Source of the DNA: Sciscionella sediminilitoris
GTDB taxonomy: Bacteria > Actinomycetota > Actinomycetes > Mycobacteriales > Pseudonocardiaceae
NCBI RefSeq assembly: GCF_000737195.2
Contig: NZ_JALM01000020.1
Coordinates: forward strand, 186,001 to 250,000
Direction of reading: 5' to 3'
Length of the DNA stretch: 64,000 nucleotides
Shown: positions 1 to 7,783 of the stretch, piece after piece
Layout: each line of letters starts with the position of its first letter
How positions within the stretch are numbered: the first letter of the stretch is position 1
The notes under the pieces: generated by a model
What the model saw: the letters and a program-made list of their open reading frames with translations, nothing else
Databases searched by the model: none
Told to the model about the DNA's origin: nothing
Program-made: the position numbers and the translations under genes

Positions 1-202
1 CGCGGACATCCCGGTGCTCATCATCGCGGGCGAGGAGGACAGCCAGTTCCCGGTTCCCGCGGTCCGGAAAATGGCCGATGCCATTCCGAACGGCACCTTC
101 CGCTTGCTCCCGCACACCGCGCACCTGGCCGCACGGGAGAACCCGCGCGCGGTGAACGCGGAGATCGACACCTTCCTGGCCGCTGTCGAAAAGGAGCACT
201 GA
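1..202 (+). CDS. alpha/beta hydrolase, C-terminal fragment (cut by window edge)
   Basis: Only the last 66 residues are inside the window; the reading frame is open from base 2 and stops at 200-202. The visible part matches the C-terminal end of an alpha/beta hydrolase of the enol-lactonase type: a strand followed by GEEDSQFPV, which would carry the charge-relay Asp, then LLPHTAHLAARENP, which would carry the catalytic His, and a final helix that ends such domains. The nucleophile elbow lies outside the window, so substrate and exact class cannot be told. The next gene starts 2 bases after its stop, so the two were probably co-transcribed. Confidence 0.75.
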   Translation, partial: ADIPVLIIAGEEDSQFPVPAVRKMADAIPNGTFRLLPHTAHLAARENPRAVNAEIDTFLAAVEKEH

Positions 203-204
203 GC

Positions 205-590
205 ATGCACGCCGCGGAGACCCCGGACTGGGTCCGGCAGTTCATGCACGAGACGACACCCTGGAATTCGGCGAAGGATTCGCGAACCTGACCGAGGAGA
301 CCGAGATGTTCTTCGGCACCGCGCACCTCGTGGGTGCCGAGGCCATCAAGGCATTCTTCGTGCAGATCGACGAACCACTCGATATCACCCACGAGGTGCT
401 CGAATTCTGGACCACCGGGGAGGGCAGCTGCTTCCTGCGCGGCGAGGCCCGGATGGCCAAGAAGACCGAACCGGACACCATCGTGCGGGCCCCGTTCATG
501 CACCTGTTCACCTTCACCGAAGGCGAATCCCGGCGCATCCGGACATTGCGGATCACCGCGGGCCCGCTGCGCACCGATGCCGTGCTCTAG
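205..590 (+). pseudogene. NTF2/SnoaL-like small protein, apparently frameshifted near base 250
   Basis: ATG at 205 sits 8 bases after AAGGAG and opens MHAAETPDWVRQFMHE, a normal start for a SnoaL/NTF2-fold protein. That frame hits a stop at 289-291. From about base 249 the family-like sequence continues one frame over (DDTLEFGEGFANLTEE, then MFFGTAHLVGAEAIKAFF and LTFTEGESRRI) and runs to the stop at 588-590. Joining the two frames gives one coherent product of about 128 residues, so a single base appears lost in 245-258. Such proteins are small cone-shaped barrels, either enzymes or ligand binders; the role here is unknown. It follows the hydrolase by 2 bases. It could be real decay or a sequencing error. 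Confidence 0.7.
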
Positions 591-877
591 AAATCGTGCG
601 CGGCGGCGTGCTCCCGGTCCGGGGCGATGCGGCGCAGGTGCACCCTGCGGGTCAGCCGGATCAGCGGCCGGACGAGCATCTCGATGCTGCCGAGCACGAA
701 CAGCCAGGTGCCCGCATAGGTGGTGGTTCCGGAGAGGAACAGGAAACTGCCCACCAGGAACCAGATCCCGATCAGGATGTCGTTGACGATGCTCGCGACC
801 TCGTAGCGCTGCCGGATCACCAGTTCGTCATGTCCGAAATGCACCACGATCGGCCGCTCGCCTGCGGATGAAGCCAT
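587..877 (-). CDS. YrhK-like small membrane protein
   Basis: The 96-residue product carries the YrhK-type pattern: HFGHDELVIRQRYE near the N-terminus, then two hydrophobic stretches (about residues 30-50 and 55-72: GIWFLVGSFLFLSG and TWLFVLGSIEMLVRP) and a basic end with RLTRRVHLRR. It is predicted to be an inner-membrane protein with two passes; the biochemical role of this family is not known. The start at 877 gives the usual family length; the frame stays open far upstream, but that sequence is antisense to nothing conserved and looks non-coding. The stop overlaps the end of the convergent NTF2-like gene by 4 bases. Confidence 0.72.
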   Translation of the reverse strand: MASSAGERPIVVHFGHDELVIRQRYEVASIVNDILIGIWFLVGSFLFLSGTTTYAGTWLFVLGSIEMLVRPLIRLTRRVHLRRIAPDREHAAAHDF

Positions 878-902
878 GCCCCGGAAGTTATCGCGCGCCG
901 GA

Positions 903-1793
903 TCAGGCCACCGGATCGGCCGCACAGCGGAAACCGAGGTTGCCACTGGAACTGTCCGGGGTGTTCGCGGTGCGCGCCGCGACCCGGTATCGGTTGCAGT
1001 AGGACTCGTGGCACAGATAGGAACCACCGCGCATCGCGCGGGCGCCCTGGCTGCCGTCGAACCAGTCGGCGCACCATTCCCAGACGTTGCCGGAGGTGTT
1101 GTAGAGACCGAAACCGTTGGGGGAGAACGCATCCACTGGTGCGGTTCCGCGGTACCCGTCCTCGCCGGTGTCCCGGACCGGGAACTTGCCCTGCCAGATA
1201 TTGCACCGGTGTTCCCCGCCCGGGGTCAGTTCCTCGCCCCAGGGATACCGGGCCTGGCTCAGCCCGCCGCGCGCCGCGTACTCCCATTCGGCCTCGGTGG
1301 GCAGCCGCCGGCCAGCCCAGGCGCAGTAGGCCTGCGCGTCCTGCCAGGAGATGTGCACCACCGGGTGGTCCCAGCGGCCGTCGAGTTCGCTGCCCGGGCC
1401 CTCCGGGTACCGCCAGTACGCCCCGGCGACCCCGCACCACCACGGTGTCTGCTCCGGCCGCGGGGATTCCTTGCGCAGCGCCCCTGGCAGGAACCGGGCG
1501 AACACATAGCTCCAGCCGAACCGTTCCGCCTCCGTCCGGTACCCGCTCGCGTCCACGAACTCGGCGAACCGCGCATTGGTCACGCAGTAGGGCTCGATCG
1601 CGAATGCCGCCACCGATACCTCGCGCACCGGTCCCTCGGCATCGTCGGGAAAGCCGTCGGTGTCCTCGGTGCCCATCAGGAAGGTGCCACCGGGCAGCGA
1701 GACCAGCTCTCCCCCGGAACCGCCGCCCGGGAACGCGGGGGTCTCCGCTTCCGCCGCTCCCGAGGCACGGGACGGCGGACAGCACTCCGACAT
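903..1793 (-). CDS. formylglycine-generating enzyme (sulfatase-modifying factor)
   Basis: The 296-residue cytoplasmic protein has the whole FGE-sulfatase fold signature: GGTFLMGTEDTDGFPDDAEGP, then VTNARFAEFV, PVVHISWQDAQAYCAWAG, RLPTEAEWEYAARGG, SGNVWEWCADWF and the C-terminal GGSYLCHESYCNRYRVAAR. The Cys pair is at residues 261 and 266, spaced as in characterised copper-dependent bacterial FGEs, so it should be active. It oxidises a Cys in a CxPxR motif of type I sulfatases to formylglycine. No sulfatase gene is in the window. The start at 1793 is chosen because GGAGG lies 10 bases upstream; an ATG at 1838 is possible but has no site. A perfect 20-bp palindrome lies 65 bases upstream. Confidence 0.93.
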   Translation of the reverse strand: MSECCPPSRASGAAEAETPAFPGGGSGGELVSLPGGTFLMGTEDTDGFPDDAEGPVREVSVAAFAIEPYCVTNARFAEFVDASGYRTEAERFGWSYVFARFLPGALRKESPRPEQTPWWCGVAGAYWRYPEGPGSELDGRWDHPVVHISWQDAQAYCAWAGRRLPTEAEWEYAARGGLSQARYPWGEELTPGGEHRCNIWQGKFPVRDTGEDGYRGTAPVDAFSPNGFGLYNTSGNVWEWCADWFDGSQGARAMRGGSYLCHESYCNRYRVAARTANTPDSSSGNLGFRCAADPVA

Positions 1794-1857
1794 GGCTTCG
1801 GCACCTCCTACGGCGATGGACCGGTTCCATCCTGCCATCCGGGCTCAGGTAACCAAT

Positions 1858-1877
1858 CCTGCCCGATATCGGGCAGG
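1858..1877. promoter_or_regulatory. perfect 20-bp palindrome in a divergent promoter region
   Basis: CCTGCCCGATATCGGGCAGG reads identically on both strands with no mismatch. It lies in the 126-base gap between the FGE gene (leftward) and a small gene upstream of glmS (rightward), the position of an operator for a dimeric repressor. No regulator gene adjoins it, so the binding protein would act in trans. It has no T-run, so it does not look like a terminator. Confidence 0.6.
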
Positions 1878-1919
1878 AAACTTGTCCCGGCACCCGCATC
1901 GGTGTCAGGCTTCGCCGAT

Positions 1920-2189
1920 GTGAGCAGCTGGACGTCCCCGGAGCTGGTTCGCCATCTCGTCGCCTCGACCGGGCTACCCGCATCCGTCGCGGAACGTGTC
2001 CTCGCGGATGTGATCGGTTACTTCGGTGAGACGGCCGAGGAGTACGTGCGGCGCAGGCATGCCGAACTCAAACGCCGCGGCAGGCGCAATCCGGAGATCT
2101 GGCGCAGCCTCGCGGCCGAGATGTCGGGACGCCCGTTCACCGCGCCCACGCTGAGCGAGCGCCAGCTGCGCCGGATCGTCTACGGCTGA
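1920..2189 (+). CDS. small conserved-looking protein upstream of glmS, unknown function
   Basis: An 89-residue basic, helical product without signal peptide or membrane segment. It begins SSWTSPELVRHLVAS, contains ETAEEYVRRRHAELKRRGRRN and ends SERQLRRIVYG. The alternation of short amphipathic helices with a basic middle could suit nucleic-acid or protein binding, but no named family is recognised. GTG at 1920 is proposed as start; another in-frame GTG at 1902 would add 6 residues and neither has a strong ribosome site. It ends 25 bases before glmS on the same strand, so the two may share a transcript. Confidence 0.6.
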   Translation: MSSWTSPELVRHLVASTGLPASVAERVLADVIGYFGETAEEYVRRRHAELKRRGRRNPEIWRSLAAEMSGRPFTAPTLSERQLRRIVYG

Positions 2190-2214
2190 ACCTACTGATG
2201 GGAGCACCGGAACC

Positions 2215-4044
2215 ATGTGCGGAATCGTCGGTTACATCGGGTTTCGCGAGGCCACTCCACTGCTGCTGGAGGGCCTGCGGCGGCTGGAATACCGCGGCTA
2301 CGACTCGGCGGGCCTCGCGGTCTCCGGGCGCCGGGGCAAACCGCGGATCGCGAAGGTGGCCGGGCGGGTCGCGGATCTGCGCGATGCCGTGGACCCGGCC
2401 AGGACCGGCGGCACCGGGATCGCGCACACCCGGTGGGCGACCCACGGCGAGGCCACCGATGCGAACGCGCACCCGCACACCGATCCCGGCGGCCGGATCG
2501 CGGTGGTGCACAACGGCATCTTCGAGAACGCGGAATCCCTGCGCGCCCAGCTCACCGCCGAGGGCGCGGTGTTCGCCTCGGAGACCGACACCGAGGTGCT
2601 GACCCATCTGATCGCCGCGGCACTCGAGGCCGGGGCGAGCTCGCTCGAGGATGCGGTCCGCACGGCGCTGCGCCCGGTCGAGGGTGCCTACGGCATCGCG
2701 GTGCTCGACGGACAGCGCCCGGACGAGCTCGTGGTGGCCCGCCAGGGCAGCCCGCTGGTGCTCGGGGTCGGCGAGAAGGAGATGTTCATCGCCTCCGATG
2801 TGGCCGCGCTCGTCCGGCACACCCAGCGCGCGGTCTTCCTCGACGACGGGGAACTGGCCACCGTGAACGCCGAGGGCTACCGCACCTCGACCCTGGACGC
2901 GCGGCCCACGGACAAGCAACCGGTCACCGTCGGCGTCGTGGAGGAGGACTATCAGCTCGGCGAGTTCCCGGACTTCATGCGCAAGGAGATCGCCGAGCAG
3001 CCGGACGCGGTCACCCGGGCGCTGCGCGGTCGCCTCGACGAACGCTTCGCCACGGTGCGCCTGGACGGGACCGGCCTGGACGCGCGCGACCTGCGCTCGA
3101 TCCGCCGGGTGAAGTTCCTCGGCTGCGGATCCGCCTACTACGCGGGCGAGCTCGGCGCCAACCTGGTCGAGGAACTGGCCAGGATTCCCGCGGACGCCGA
3201 ACCCGCATCGGAATTCCGGTACCGCAATCCGGTCGTGGAGTCCGACACCCTCTACATCGCGGTGAGCCAGTCCGGGGAGACCCTGGACACGCTCGCCGCC
3301 GTGGAAGAGCTCAACCGCAAGGGCGGGCGGGTCATCGGCGCGGTCAACGGAGTCGGCAGCGCGATCGCACGGGCCTGCGGGGCGGGGCTGCTGCTGCACG
3401 CCGGTCCGGAGATCTCCGTCGCCTCCACCAAGGCGGTCACGAACATGTCGGTCTCGTTCGCCATGCTCGCGCTGCTACTCGGCAGGGTTCGTGATCTCTC
3501 CACCGCGAACGGCCAGCGCATCGTCACCGCGCTGCGCTCGCTTCCCGGGCAGATCGAGGAGATCCTGCGCGCCGAAGAACAGATCGCCGAGGCCGCACGG
3601 CGTTACGCGGACGCGCGGAACATGTTCTTCATCGGGCGCACCCGCTGCTGGCCGACCGCGCGCGAGGGAGCCCAGAAACTCAAGGAGATCTCCTATGTGC
3701 ACGCCGAGGCCTACCACGCGGCCGAGCTCAAACACGGGCCGCTTGCGCTGATCGACGAGTCCATGCCCAGTGTCGTACTGGCCCCGGACGACGAACTTTT
3801 CGCCAAGAACATCAGCGCGATGGAACAGATCAAGGCCCGCGGCGGCCCGATCATCGCGGTCACCAACACCACGCTGCCGCACGGTCTCACCGATACCGTC
3901 ATCCGGGTGCCGCACAACTCACCGGAACTCGACCCGATCCTGCTCAGTGTTCCGCTGCAGCTGTTCGCCTACCACTTCGCGTCCACTTTGGACCGGGATA
4001 TCGACAAACCGAGAAATCTCGCGAAAAGCGTCACGGTCGAATGA
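2215..4044 (+). CDS. glmS: glutamine--fructose-6-phosphate aminotransferase (isomerizing)
   Basis: The 609-residue enzyme makes glucosamine 6-phosphate from fructose 6-phosphate and glutamine, the entry step to UDP-GlcNAc and the cell wall. The N-terminus is MCGIVGYIG, in which Cys2 becomes the N-terminal nucleophile of the glutaminase domain; RRLEYRGYDSAG, THGEATDANAHPH and VHNGIFEN are typical of that domain. The C-terminal half holds two SIS domains (CGSAYYAGE, SQSGETLDTLAAVEE, KELKHGPLALID-like AELKHGPLALIDESMP) and ends AKSVTVE as usual for GlmS. GGGAG lies 11 bases before the ATG. No glmS-type riboswitch is seen, as the upstream gap is only 25 bases. Its 3' end overlaps the convergent SDR gene by 14 bases. 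Confidence 0.97.
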   Translation: MCGIVGYIGFREATPLLLEGLRRLEYRGYDSAGLAVSGRRGKPRIAKVAGRVADLRDAVDPARTGGTGIAHTRWATHGEATDANAHPHTDPGGRIAVVHNGIFENAESLRAQLTAEGAVFASETDTEVLTHLIAAALEAGASSLEDAVRTALRPVEGAYGIAVLDGQRPDELVVARQGSPLVLGVGEKEMFIASDVAALVRHTQRAVFLDDGELATVNAEGYRTSTLDARPTDKQPVTVGVVEEDYQLGEFPDFMRKEIAEQPDAVTRALRGRLDERFATVRLDGTGLDARDLRSIRRVKFLGCGSAYYAGELGANLVEELARIPADAEPASEFRYRNPVVESDTLYIAVSQSGETLDTLAAVEELNRKGGRVIGAVNGVGSAIARACGAGLLLHAGPEISVASTKAVTNMSVSFAMLALLLGRVRDLSTANGQRIVTALRSLPGQIEEILRAEEQIAEAARRYADARNMFFIGRTRCWPTAREGAQKLKEISYVHAEAYHAAELKHGPLALIDESMPSVVLAPDDELFAKNISAMEQIKARGGPIIAVTNTTLPHGLTDTVIRVPHNSPELDPILLSVPLQLFAYHFASTLDRDIDKPRNLAKSVTVE

Positions 4045-4978
4045 GCCCGGCCGAGTACTCCTCCAGACGCTGCGCGGCGGCGGGATCGAGCGCATAGGAA
4101 CGCACCCCGCGCAGCGTGCCGTCCTGCGGGGCGGGTTCGGCGATCTCGCAGTCCTCGCAGTACACCCCGCCGATTTCGCGCAGTCGCGGCGCGGTGGCCG
4201 CCCACACCTGCGTCGCCGCGCCCTGTTCCGGCGTCTTGAAATCCGGGTCCACCACGGTTCCCTCGGCGTCCACCCAGCCGCGCTCGATCATCTCGGCGCG
4301 GCTGAGATGGCGCTGCAGACCGGTCAGGATGGGGCCGGGATGTACGGCGAAGGCACGGATCCCGTGCTCGGCACCGATCGCGTCGAACCGCACCGCGCAC
4401 AGGACGTTCGCGGTCTTGGCCTGTCCGTAGGCAAGCGTGCGGTCATAGCCGGTGGTGAACTGCGGATCCGCCCACCGGATGTCCGAGAAATGGTGTGCCA
4501 GCGAGGAAACCAGCACCACCCGCGCTCCCCCGCCCCTGGCCAGCGCGGGCCAGAGCAGGCCGAACAAAGCGAAATGACCGAGGTGGTTGACCGCGAACTG
4601 GGCCTCCCATCCCGGACCCACGCGGGTTTCCGGGCATTCCATCAGTCCCGCGCTGCCGATGGCGATGTCGATCCCGCGCCCCTGTGCCAGGAAACCTTCG
4701 GCGAACGCGCGGATATCGCGCTGCTCCGCCAGATCCAGCGCGGCGATCTCGACCCGGTCGAGCCCGGCCAGTGCCCGCCGCGCCTGTTCCGGGCGGCGCG
4801 CGGGAACCAGCACCGTGGCACCGGCCTCGTGCAGCGCGCGGCTCGTAGCGAGCCCGATACCCGAATAGCCGCCCGTGACGAGGGCGAGCCGACCGGAAAG
4901 ATCCAGCCCGCGCAACACTTCCGCCGCGGTGCTCCGATAACCGAATCCCGAACCGATCGGCCGCTGTCTTTTCGTCAT
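4031..4978 (-). CDS. short-chain dehydrogenase/reductase (SDR)
   Basis: A 315-residue classical SDR: cofactor motif TGGYSGIGLA near residue 35, NNAG region replaced by IGSAGLM, catalytic Ser in VVLVSSLAHH, and YGQAK giving the Tyr-Lys pair. The long insertion between Ser and Tyr (HFSDIRWADPQF) is typical of the retinol-dehydrogenase/WWOX-like SDR branch, which reduce or oxidise lipophilic alcohols and carbonyls with NADP(H); the substrate is unknown. The start overlaps the stop of the upstream MFS gene as ATGA, so the two are translationally coupled: export or uptake and modification of the same compound is plausible but unproven. Confidence 0.88.
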   Translation of the reverse strand: MTKRQRPIGSGFGYRSTAAEVLRGLDLSGRLALVTGGYSGIGLATSRALHEAGATVLVPARRPEQARRALAGLDRVEIAALDLAEQRDIRAFAEGFLAQGRGIDIAIGSAGLMECPETRVGPGWEAQFAVNHLGHFALFGLLWPALARGGGARVVLVSSLAHHFSDIRWADPQFTTGYDRTLAYGQAKTANVLCAVRFDAIGAEHGIRAFAVHPGPILTGLQRHLSRAEMIERGWVDAEGTVVDPDFKTPEQGAATQVWAATAPRLREIGGVYCEDCEIAEPAPQDGTLRGVRSYALDPAAAQRLEEYSAGLIRP

Positions 4979-6204
4979 ACCCGCACGCTAGGGGCTGGAG
5001 CACCCTCCAGGTCAACTGTCCGTGCGGCGCGCAGGATCCCGAGCACACCGAGCAGCGCGAGGCAGCCGATCACCACCGCGAACACCAGCACCGCGATGAA
5101 CAGCGAGCTGAGGTCCGCCACGATCCCCACCCCGAGCACCGGCAGCGCGACCCCGAGATACAGGCAGATGTTGAACGCGGCGGCGAGCTCCGCGCGGTTG
5201 TTCCCCGCCGCGAGCCGGTTCAACCGCGCCTGAGCGCCGAGGAAACCGAGCCCGAGACCGGTCCCGTCCAAGACCGCGCTGGCGGACAACCACAGCACCG
5301 AGCGTTCCGGAAACGCGAGCACGAGCGCGGCCAGCCCGCACCCGAGCAGCAGCAACCCGCCCAGCTGGGCACGGTTCTCGTCGAGGGTGCGGCACAGATA
5401 CTGGGTGAGCGCGGCGATCGCGAGCATCGCGAAGGGCACCGAACCGAGTACCGCGAGATCGGCCGTGCCCAGCAGCGCGGCGGCATAGCTCGGCACCACG
5501 GAGGTGTAGAGCGCGCCGACCGACCACACCGTGAAGACCACGAGCCCGGTTCGCGCGAAGGCCCGGCGCGCACCGACCGGGACGGCGGGGATCCGGATCC
5601 GGTAGCGCTGTGTCCCGCGCGGTGGCTCCGGCCAGTTCCGCACCAGCAGCAGCCCGGCGGCGATCCCGAGGAGTGCCACGGTTTCCACCGCATAGCTGAG
5701 CCAGTACGGTCCGGGAGCGTACTGCGCGAGCACCCCGGCGAGCAGTGGACCGCCCGCCCCGCCGCCCGCGACCGCGATCGTCGCCCATGCCGCGGCCCGG
5801 TGCGGTTTCCCGTGCGGTTCCGTTTCCACGAGCGCCGCGGTCGCCGCTCCGGTCGCGGTACCGACCGCGAGGCCCTGTACCGCGCGGCCCGCCAGCAGCC
5901 AGCCGAAATCCGGGGCCACCGCGAGCAGCAGCGATCCGGCCGCGGCCGCGAGGAGGCCGAGCATCAGGGTCCGCCTGCGCCCGAAGAGATCGGCGAACCG
6001 GCCGAACACGATCAGCGCGGGAATCAGGGCGACGGCGTAGGTGGCGAAGACCAGGGTGAGCAGCGTGGCGCTCAGCGCGAACCGGGAATGGTAGAGAACA
6101 TACAGCGGGGTGGGTATCTCGGTGCCCGCGATGAGGGCGAACAAGGCCGCCGCGGTCAGCCGGAAACCGGCGCCGGACACACGTTTCCTCGAAAGGGTAT
6201 ACAT
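4975..6204 (-). CDS. MFS transporter
   Basis: A 409-residue integral membrane protein with about 12 hydrophobic segments. The loop after TM2 reads FGRFADLFGRRRTLMLG, the MFS motif A (G-x-L-a-D-r-x-G-R-R). TM1 carries GTEIPTPLYVLYHSRF, a start seen in drug- or sugar-exporter-like MFS proteins of actinobacteria. The start at 6204 is preferred: GAGGAAA precedes it by 4 bases and the upstream 28 codons are poor in hydrophobic residues. It is first in a two-gene operon with the SDR gene (4-base overlap). Substrate not predictable. Confidence 0.85.
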   Translation of the reverse strand: MYTLSRKRVSGAGFRLTAAALFALIAGTEIPTPLYVLYHSRFALSATLLTLVFATYAVALIPALIVFGRFADLFGRRRTLMLGLLAAAAGSLLLAVAPDFGWLLAGRAVQGLAVGTATGAATAALVETEPHGKPHRAAAWATIAVAGGGAGGPLLAGVLAQYAPGPYWLSYAVETVALLGIAAGLLLVRNWPEPPRGTQRYRIRIPAVPVGARRAFARTGLVVFTVWSVGALYTSVVPSYAAALLGTADLAVLGSVPFAMLAIAALTQYLCRTLDENRAQLGGLLLLGCGLAALVLAFPERSVLWLSASAVLDGTGLGLGFLGAQARLNRLAAGNNRAELAAAFNICLYLGVALPVLGVGIVADLSSLFIAVLVFAVVIGCLALLGVLGILRAARTVDLEGAPAPSVRV

Positions 6205-6229
6205 TCGCTTTCCTCGAAAAGGAGTTGTT

Positions 6230-7654
6230 TCAGGCGATACAAGCGGACGGATCGCTGTCGGCGAGCGACCACAGGGACAACTGCGCATACGAGCGCCAGG
6301 GCCGCAGTCCTTCGGTGGATATCCGGTTCTTACCCAGCGCAGCCCTGGTAAACGGGTGCTCCGGCAGGAACACGTCGGGGTCCTTGGTTCCGGTCAACAG
6401 CACATAATCGGTATCCGCGGCAGCAAGATAGCGACCGGATCGCAATTCCTCGGCCCAGCGGTGCGGATTCACCGACGGATCCAGGGCACCGGAACGAATT
6501 CCCGCGCAGATCCGCCGGACGCGGTCCCGGAATTCCTCGGCGCCGGGCCAGGATCGCTCGCAGGCGCGCAGGATCGCGGCGGCTCCGGGGAAGGCGTGCG
6601 TGACCGTTCCGGGCGGCGCGCCGAGCACCGGCCCGGACTCGGCCAGCAAGCGCGCCGCCATCCGGGCGCTGCGCTCGGGATCGGTGGCCTCGCCGAGGGC
6701 CGCGCGCACCAGCAGCTCGGCCGGGTCGACGTGACACGGCACCCGGACTCCGGGGCGGGCGAGCGCGGCGATGAGCGGATTCCCGCGCAGCACCTCCCAG
6801 ACGGCCACGGGATCGGCGTCCAGATCGAACAGTCGTCGGCACCGGCTGATCGCGGCGGTGAGGTCGCGCGGATCGTCCAGATACAGCCGCGCCGTGACCT
6901 GGTCCGCCGCGACGTCCAGCTCGGCGAGCGCGTACCCGTTCGGTAGGGTCAGCGCCCTGCGATACCGGTTCCCGGTGACCTCCTCGAGCCCCGGGATCGC
7001 CCGCGCGGCAAGGAAAGCGAGTACCCCGGCCCCGTCGAAGGGTGCGCGGGCCGCGAGTTTCACCGTGAGACAGCCCGCGTTGTCGCCCACGCGACCGGGC
7101 GCTTGCGAGCGGATCGCGGTCGGGGTGCGCGCGTAGACGTCCCTGATCGTCTCGTTGAACTGGCGCAGGGTGGAGAATCCCGCGGCCTCGGCGACCCCGG
7201 TGACCGGGATATCCGTGGTCTCGAGCAGGATCCGGGCGGTGTGCGCGCGTTGCGCCCTGGCCACCGCACGCGGCCCGACCCCGAGCTCGGCCACCATCTG
7301 CCGGTGCAGATGCCGCGCCGAATAGCCGAGACCGGCCGCGAGCCCGCCGACCCCGATCCGGTCCACCACGCCGTCGGCGATCAGCCGCATTGCCCGCCCG
7401 ACCACATCGGTGCGGATGTCCCACTCCGGCGAGCCGGGGCTCGCGTCCGGACGGCAGCGTTTGCAGGCGCGGAACCCGGCCGCCTGGGCGGCAGCCGCAC
7501 TGCGGTAGAAGGTCACGTTCTCCCGCCGTGGCGCACCGGGACAACTGGGACGGCAGTAGATGCCGGTGGTGCGCACCGCGGAGTAGAAGAGCCCGTCGAA
7601 GCGGGTATCGCGGCTCACCACCGCGCGCCAGCAACGTTCGAAGTCCAGGGGCAC
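6230..7654 (-). CDS. Ada/AraC/AlkA-like fusion with a degenerate glycosylase centre
   Basis: The 474-residue protein is built as Ada metal-binding domain (residues 1-75), AraC-type helix-turn-helix (about 85-180) and AlkA N- and HhH-GPD-like domains (200-474). The Ada part looks intact: zinc and methyl-acceptor cysteines at 34, 38, 64 and 67 (GIYCRPSC and CKRC). The glycosylase part does not: where AlkA proteins have a helix-hairpin-helix of the LPGIGPWTA type, this one reads SGRYLAAADTDYVLL, and the catalytic Asp after FLP is replaced (FLPEHPF, residues 429-435). The downstream RPWRSYA is kept. It may sense methyl phosphotriesters and regulate, without base excision. GTG start at 7654. Confidence 0.85.
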   Translation of the reverse strand: MPLDFERCWRAVVSRDTRFDGLFYSAVRTTGIYCRPSCPGAPRRENVTFYRSAAAAQAAGFRACKRCRPDASPGSPEWDIRTDVVGRAMRLIADGVVDRIGVGGLAAGLGYSARHLHRQMVAELGVGPRAVARAQRAHTARILLETTDIPVTGVAEAAGFSTLRQFNETIRDVYARTPTAIRSQAPGRVGDNAGCLTVKLAARAPFDGAGVLAFLAARAIPGLEEVTGNRYRRALTLPNGYALAELDVAADQVTARLYLDDPRDLTAAISRCRRLFDLDADPVAVWEVLRGNPLIAALARPGVRVPCHVDPAELLVRAALGEATDPERSARMAARLLAESGPVLGAPPGTVTHAFPGAAAILRACERSWPGAEEFRDRVRRICAGIRSGALDPSVNPHRWAEELRSGRYLAAADTDYVLLTGTKDPDVFLPEHPFTRAALGKNRISTEGLRPWRSYAQLSLWSLADSDPSACIA

Positions 7655-7783
7655 GCGTTCAGCCTGGCACCGCGGACCGCACCGTGACTAGCGGCTATCG
7701 GACGCGCACAACTTTGCGTTTTCAGCAACAGAACTTGCTCGTTCTCCACTCGCGTCCGCATGCTGGCCGTGGAGGTGGTCGAG

